A stretch of DNA of 29,562 bases from Ramlibacter sp. (GTDB lineage: Bacteria > Pseudomonadota > Gammaproteobacteria > Burkholderiales > Burkholderiaceae): the NCBI GenBank assembly GCA_014376915.1, contig JACMQP010000020.1, positions 1 through 29,562 of the forward strand, in the 5' to 3' direction. Under the pieces are notes generated by a model. It saw only the letters and a program-made list of their open reading frames with translations, had not been told where the DNA came from and did not search any database. The translations under genes were made by a program, and so were the position numbers. Below, piece after piece: positions 26,186 to 29,562 of the stretch (its first letter is position 1; each line of letters starts with the position of its first letter).

Positions 26186-27325
26186 GTGCTCCCAGACAGT
26201 CTTCCCCGGAATTTTCCGGGCATCGACCTGCTGCGCGCGTTGGCGGCGATGCTCGTGCTGGTCTATCACGTCATCGAATACGGCAAGTGGTACGCCGTCC
26301 CCAACACCGGCGTGGGCTACCTGTTTCGCCACGGCTGGGTGGGGGTAGACCTGTTCCTCACCATCAGCGGCTTCGTGATCGCGCTGTCGGCACTGGACGG
26401 CGTGCGCAAGCAGGGGACGGGCTTTCGCCGCCCGTTCGCACTGCGGCGGCTGGCGCGCATCGTACCGCTGTACCTGCTGACGTCGCTTGTGTTCGTGGTG
26501 CTGCTGCAGCCGACGCTGCTGCTGCAGCCCTGGCCGTCCCTCTCGGCCCATATCGGCAGCCACCTGCTGTTCGTGCACAACCTCTACGCCGGAACCCATG
26601 GGTCGATCAACGGCCCGAGCTGGTCGGTCGCACTGGAGATGCAGTTCTACCTGGCCATGCTGCTGGCCGCTCCGTGGCTGGCCCGCACCGGCGCGCTGCG
26701 CATGCTGCTGGGAGCGGTGCTGGTCGCGGTGGCCTGGCGCTTCGCAACCACGCTGGTGCTGGTGCCGGGACAGGCGGTGCCGGTGATCCAGTTCATCTAC
26801 TCAACGCAATTGCCGGGGGTCCTCGACGAATTCGCGGTGGGCATCGCGCTGGCGCTGGTGGTGCATCGCGGTGCTGGCCGGATGGCGCAGTGGCTCACGC
26901 CCGGCTGGGGCCATTTCCTGGCCTGGCTGCTGCTGGCCCTGGTTCTGCTCACGGCTGCGATCCGGATCGATCAGGCCTACACCTACTGGGACCATGCGGG
27001 GATGGTGATCTTCTGGCGGCCGCTGCTGGCGACAGGTTTCGCGGCCCTGCTCGGGGCGGCGATCACGTTCCCCTGGGCCGGCAGCCGGCTGCTGGCGCCG
27101 TTGCGCTACTTCGGCGACGTCAGCTACGGCCTGTACCTCTGGCACATGCTGGTGCTGATGTCGCTGACCACGGCCGTGCCGCTGCTAGGTGGCGGCCGGC
27201 TGCTGGCGTACACGCTCGGCTGCACGTTCTTGCTGGCCTCGCTCAGCTGGCACCTGCTTGAAAAGCCGAACCTGCGCAGGTACAAAGGTCCGCACACCAA
27301 CATCAGCCGAGAAAGCCCGCCATGA
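26186..27325 (+). CDS. acyltransferase 3 family protein (OafA/YrhL type)
   Basis: An inner-membrane O-acyltransferase of 379 residues with about ten hydrophobic helices. The N-terminal motif GIDLLRALAAMLVLVYHVIE contains R17 and the catalytic H28. GWVGVDLFLTISGFVIA, the RRLARIVPLYLL loop and GPSWSVALEMQFYL (with the conserved SWSxxxE) follow, and SYGLYLWHM lies near the C-terminus. The start is a GTG at 26186. Such enzymes acetylate or acylate lipopolysaccharide, exopolysaccharide or peptidoglycan sugars. The stop overlaps the next ATG by 4 bases (ATGA), so it is co-translated with the GMC oxidoreductase. Its target is unknown. Confidence 0.9.
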   Translation: MLPDSLPRNFPGIDLLRALAAMLVLVYHVIEYGKWYAVPNTGVGYLFRHGWVGVDLFLTISGFVIALSALDGVRKQGTGFRRPFALRRLARIVPLYLLTSLVFVVLLQPTLLLQPWPSLSAHIGSHLLFVHNLYAGTHGSINGPSWSVALEMQFYLAMLLAAPWLARTGALRMLLGAVLVAVAWRFATTLVLVPGQAVPVIQFIYSTQLPGVLDEFAVGIALALVVHRGAGRMAQWLTPGWGHFLAWLLLALVLLTAAIRIDQAYTYWDHAGMVIFWRPLLATGFAALLGAAITFPWAGSRLLAPLRYFGDVSYGLYLWHMLVLMSLTTAVPLLGGGRLLAYTLGCTFLLASLSWHLLEKPNLRRYKGPHTNISRESPP

Positions 27326-28959
27326 GCGACACCAGTTTCGACTACGTCATCATCGGCGGCGGCACGGCTGGCTGCCTGCTCGCCAACCGATTGTCTGCCG
27401 ACCCAAAGCGGCGGGTGCTGCTGATCGAAGCCGGTCGGCGCGATGATTACCACTGGATCCATATCCCCGTGGGCTACCTGTACTGCATCGGCAATCCGCG
27501 CACCGACTGGCTGTACCGCACCGAGGCTGACGCCGGCCTCAACGGCCGACAGCTGCGCTATCCACGCGGCAAGACACTCGGCGGCTGCTCCAGCATCAAC
27601 GGCATGATCTACATGCGCGGCCAGGCCCGCGACTACGACCAGTGGGCGCGGCTGACCGGCGACGTCAACTGGACCTGGGACAACTGCCTGCCGTACTTCC
27701 GCAAGCACGAGGACTACTACAAGGGCGCCGACGCCATGCACGGCGCCGGCGGCGAATGGCGGGTGGAGCGGCAGCGGCTGCGCTGGGACGTGCTCGACGC
27801 GTTCGCGCAAGCCGCGCAGCAGGCCGGCATCCCGCACAGCGAGGACTTCAACCGCGGCGACAACGAAGGCGTCGGCTACTTCCAGGTGAACCAGAAGGAC
27901 GGCTGGCGCTGGAACACGGCCAAGGCGTTCCTGCGGCCGACCTGCTACGGCCGGCCCAACTTCGAGATGTGGACCAGCGCCCACGTGACGAAACTGGTGA
28001 TCGAGCAGCAGGCCGACGGCAGCCGTCGCTGCAGCGGCGCCGAGATCTGGACCGGCAGCGAGCAGGTGACCGTGAGCGCGGAACACGAAGTGCTCCTTTG
28101 CGCCGGCAGTATCGGCTCGCCGCAAATCCTGCAGCTGTCGGGCATAGGCCCGGCACCGTTGCTGCAGCACTTGGGAATTCCGCTGGCGCAGGATCTGCCC
28201 GGGGTCGGTGCCAACCTGCAGGACCACCTGCAGATCCGCGCGGTGTTCAAGGTCAAGGGCGTGCCTACGCTCAACACCCTGACCAACAGCTGGCTGGGCA
28301 AGCTGAAGATCGGCGTCGAATACGCGCTCAAGCGCAGCGGGCCGATGAGCATGGCACCGTCGCAGCTGGGCGCTTTCACCCGCAGCTCGCCGGACCAGCA
28401 GTACCCCAACATTGAATACCATGTGCAGCCGCTCAGTCTGGACGCGTTCGGCGAACCGTTGCATGGCTTCGATGCGTTCACCGCCAGCGTCTGCAATCTC
28501 AACCCGACCAGCCGGGGCACGGTCCGCATCCACAGCAGGAGTTTTGAGGACGCCCCGCTGATCGCACCCAACTACCTAAGCACGCCGGAAGACCGCAAGG
28601 TGGCTGCGGATTCGCTGCGGGTAACCCGGCGCATCGTGCAGCAGCCAGCGCTTGCGCAGTACCAACCCCAGGAATGGAAGCCGGGCGCGCAGTTCGAGAG
28701 CGACGAGGAGCTGGCGCGGCTTGCGGGCGACATCGCCACCACCATCTTCCATCCGGTGGGCACCACGCGCATGGGGAGCGACGACGACCCGATGGCGGTG
28801 GTCGACTCGCAGCTGCGGGTCCGCGGTATTGCCGGACTGCGGGTGGTCGACGCCGGTGTGATGCCTAGCATCACCAGCGGCAACACCAATTCGCCGACGT
28901 TGATGATCGCGGAAAAGGCCTCGGAATGGATCGTGCGGGCTGCCGGCCAGCGGGCCTGA
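27322..28959 (+). CDS. GMC family FAD-dependent oxidoreductase (choline dehydrogenase-like)
   Basis: A flavoprotein alcohol dehydrogenase of 545 residues. It shows the FAD dinucleotide motif GGGTAG (12-17) with E36 ending the second strand. GMC signature 1 is PRGKTLGGCSSINGMIYMRG (81-100) and signature 2 is GSIGSPQILQLSGIG (262-276). The catalytic pair is H477 (FHPVGTTRMG) and N521 (SGNTN). Relatives oxidise choline, polyethylene glycol or aliphatic and terpenoid alcohols; the sequence does not single one out. The gene is coupled to the upstream acyltransferase. A strong terminator lies 187 bases beyond its stop. In this operon it could supply an aldehyde from a terpenoid or long-chain alcohol. 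Confidence 0.92.
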   Translation: MSDTSFDYVIIGGGTAGCLLANRLSADPKRRVLLIEAGRRDDYHWIHIPVGYLYCIGNPRTDWLYRTEADAGLNGRQLRYPRGKTLGGCSSINGMIYMRGQARDYDQWARLTGDVNWTWDNCLPYFRKHEDYYKGADAMHGAGGEWRVERQRLRWDVLDAFAQAAQQAGIPHSEDFNRGDNEGVGYFQVNQKDGWRWNTAKAFLRPTCYGRPNFEMWTSAHVTKLVIEQQADGSRRCSGAEIWTGSEQVTVSAEHEVLLCAGSIGSPQILQLSGIGPAPLLQHLGIPLAQDLPGVGANLQDHLQIRAVFKVKGVPTLNTLTNSWLGKLKIGVEYALKRSGPMSMAPSQLGAFTRSSPDQQYPNIEYHVQPLSLDAFGEPLHGFDAFTASVCNLNPTSRGTVRIHSRSFEDAPLIAPNYLSTPEDRKVAADSLRVTRRIVQQPALAQYQPQEWKPGAQFESDEELARLAGDIATTIFHPVGTTRMGSDDDPMAVVDSQLRVRGIAGLRVVDAGVMPSITSGNTNSPTLMIAEKASEWIVRAAGQRA

Positions 28960-29196
28960 TACTTCCACACCATGGCAGCGCACGTGGGCCGCCATGGAGG
29001 AAATCCCGATGCGCCGGCCGGGTGCGCACTTTAGAGTCACGCCACTCGCAACCGGCCGCACAAAGGCTCGCAGGGGCGAGGTCCGAGGAGACTCCCCAAG
29101 AACATCGAGGCCGAGACAGGCCACGCATCCAGGAGATGCCATTTGAAAGACGCCGCACTCCGGCGTCTTTTGTTTTTAGCGCAGCCAGACACCATA
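28960..29196 (+). other. structured intergenic region, possible 3'-derived sRNA
   Basis: This 237-bp stretch has no convincing protein gene. It holds a series of short stems: CCATGGC/GCCATGG (28970-28976 with 28991-28997), CTCGC/GCGAG (29067-29071 with 29076-29080), GGCC/GGCC near 29110-29120, and GCATC/GATGC with a CAGGA loop (29125-29139). They lead into a perfect terminator. A TTTAGA at 29030-29035 could be a -10 box but has no matching -35. It may be a processed 3' untranslated region or an independent small RNA. Confidence 0.35.
29146..29177 (+). terminator. intrinsic terminator after the GMC oxidoreductase operon
   Basis: A perfect 10-bp stem (AAAGACGCCG/CGGCGTCTTT, 29146-29155 and 29161-29170) with a 5-base loop is followed by TGTTTTT. 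It ends plus-strand transcription 20 bases before the last gene of the window. Its A-flank also permits weaker function on the minus strand. Confidence 0.9.
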
Positions 29197-29562
29197 ATGA
29201 CCGTCATGGACGACATCGTGCGCCAGGCCATCGCGAAGTGGCCGAACGTTCCGCATTGCTATGGCTGGCTCGGGCTCGACGCCCGCGGCAACTGGTCCAT
29301 GCGCGATGACCGGACCCAAGCCGCCGGCGCCTTTCCCGCCAACAAGGGGTCGCTGCTCAAGCACGAGAAGCTGGTGGACTTCATCCACCGCAATTACGAA
29401 TGCGACGACCGCGGCTGCTGGTTTTTCCAGAACGGGCCCCAGCGTGTCTATGTGGAACTGGAAGCTGCACCCTGGGTGTGGCGGCTCGGCGCGGGTGACA
29501 GCGTCGCCTCTCACAGCGGCCGCGGGGCTATTCCCCACTCTTGCGTGCTCGACGAACGAGGC
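29197..29562 (+). CDS. small conserved protein (DUF2946-like annotation), partial at the right edge
   Basis: The frame is open for 122 codons to the window end. It starts MTVMDDIVRQAIAKWPNVPH, followed by CYGWLGLDARGNWSMRDD, then KGSLLKHEKLVDFIHRNYEC and GCWFFQNGPQRVYVELE. I recognise this as a conserved protein of Burkholderiales that is usually left as a domain of unknown function; the exact DUF number is from memory. It is soluble, with no signal peptide or membrane helix. The second ATG at 29206 is an alternative start, and neither has a good Shine-Dalgarno. It follows a strong terminator, so it is a separate transcription unit. No function can be assigned. Confidence 0.75.
   Translation, partial: MTVMDDIVRQAIAKWPNVPHCYGWLGLDARGNWSMRDDRTQAAGAFPANKGSLLKHEKLVDFIHRNYECDDRGCWFFQNGPQRVYVELEAAPWVWRLGAGDSVASHSGRGAIPHSCVLDERG

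Overview
This is a GC-rich, densely packed chromosomal segment that reads as a member of the Burkholderiales (Betaproteobacteria), most likely Comamonadaceae-like. The reasons are the gene order rpsL-rpsG-fusA-tuf-rpsJ-rplC-rplD-rplW-rplB, the Mg-type HemB, the HemJ-type protoporphyrinogen oxidase, the C-terminal GSTs and SDRs, and a small conserved protein of Burkholderiales type at the right edge. The placement rests on recognised protein families, not on a database search. No rRNA, tRNA, CRISPR, phage or complete insertion sequence was seen.

Region 1 (1-7450, minus strand) is the str operon running into the S10 operon. A clear sigma70-type promoter lies before rpsL (7421-7449). A second and better one lies between rpsJ and rplC (2357-2385), followed by a structured leader of about 157 nt with a ladder of mutually exclusive hairpins. 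Region 2 (7493-11253, minus strand) is a tight five-gene run: hemJ, a long VanZ-family membrane protein, a thioredoxin-like [2Fe-2S] ferredoxin, an alpha/beta hydrolase and the D,D-carboxypeptidase dacC.

Between hemJ and the divergent hemB (11254-11566) lies a probable small structured RNA of about 100 nt on the minus strand, with its own promoter, a four-stem core and a strong intrinsic terminator. hemB is translationally coupled to a CorA-family transporter on the plus strand. Next comes a decayed patch (13690-14864): a frameshifted LysR fragment, a glutathione S-transferase and a frameshifted, truncated amidohydrolase. The GST and the amidohydrolase remnant sit at the end of a minus-strand run that starts with a 2-hydroxychromene-2-carboxylate isomerase and a dienelactone hydrolase, which suggests a partly eroded aromatic or detoxification operon.

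On the plus strand (16276-17654) an SDR with a TTG start overlaps a MarC-family membrane protein. Facing it on the minus strand (17666-21826) is a Mla-type lipid ABC transporter operon: permease with a STAS-like N-terminal domain, ATPase, MCE substrate-binding protein and auxiliary lipoprotein. Its last gene encodes a stand-alone cyclic-nucleotide-binding domain, which is unusual and may regulate transport.

The right-hand plus-strand block (21917-28959) runs enoyl-CoA hydratase, AtuA-like protein, MmsA-like CoA-acylating aldehyde dehydrogenase, OafA-type acyltransferase and GMC flavin oxidoreductase. It looks like a catabolic operon for a branched or terpenoid acyl compound. The AtuA gene carries an in-frame palindromic dispersed repeat (the RPEPVEG type) as its interdomain linker. 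A structured 3' region with a perfect terminator (29146-29177) follows, and a small conserved protein gene runs off the right edge.
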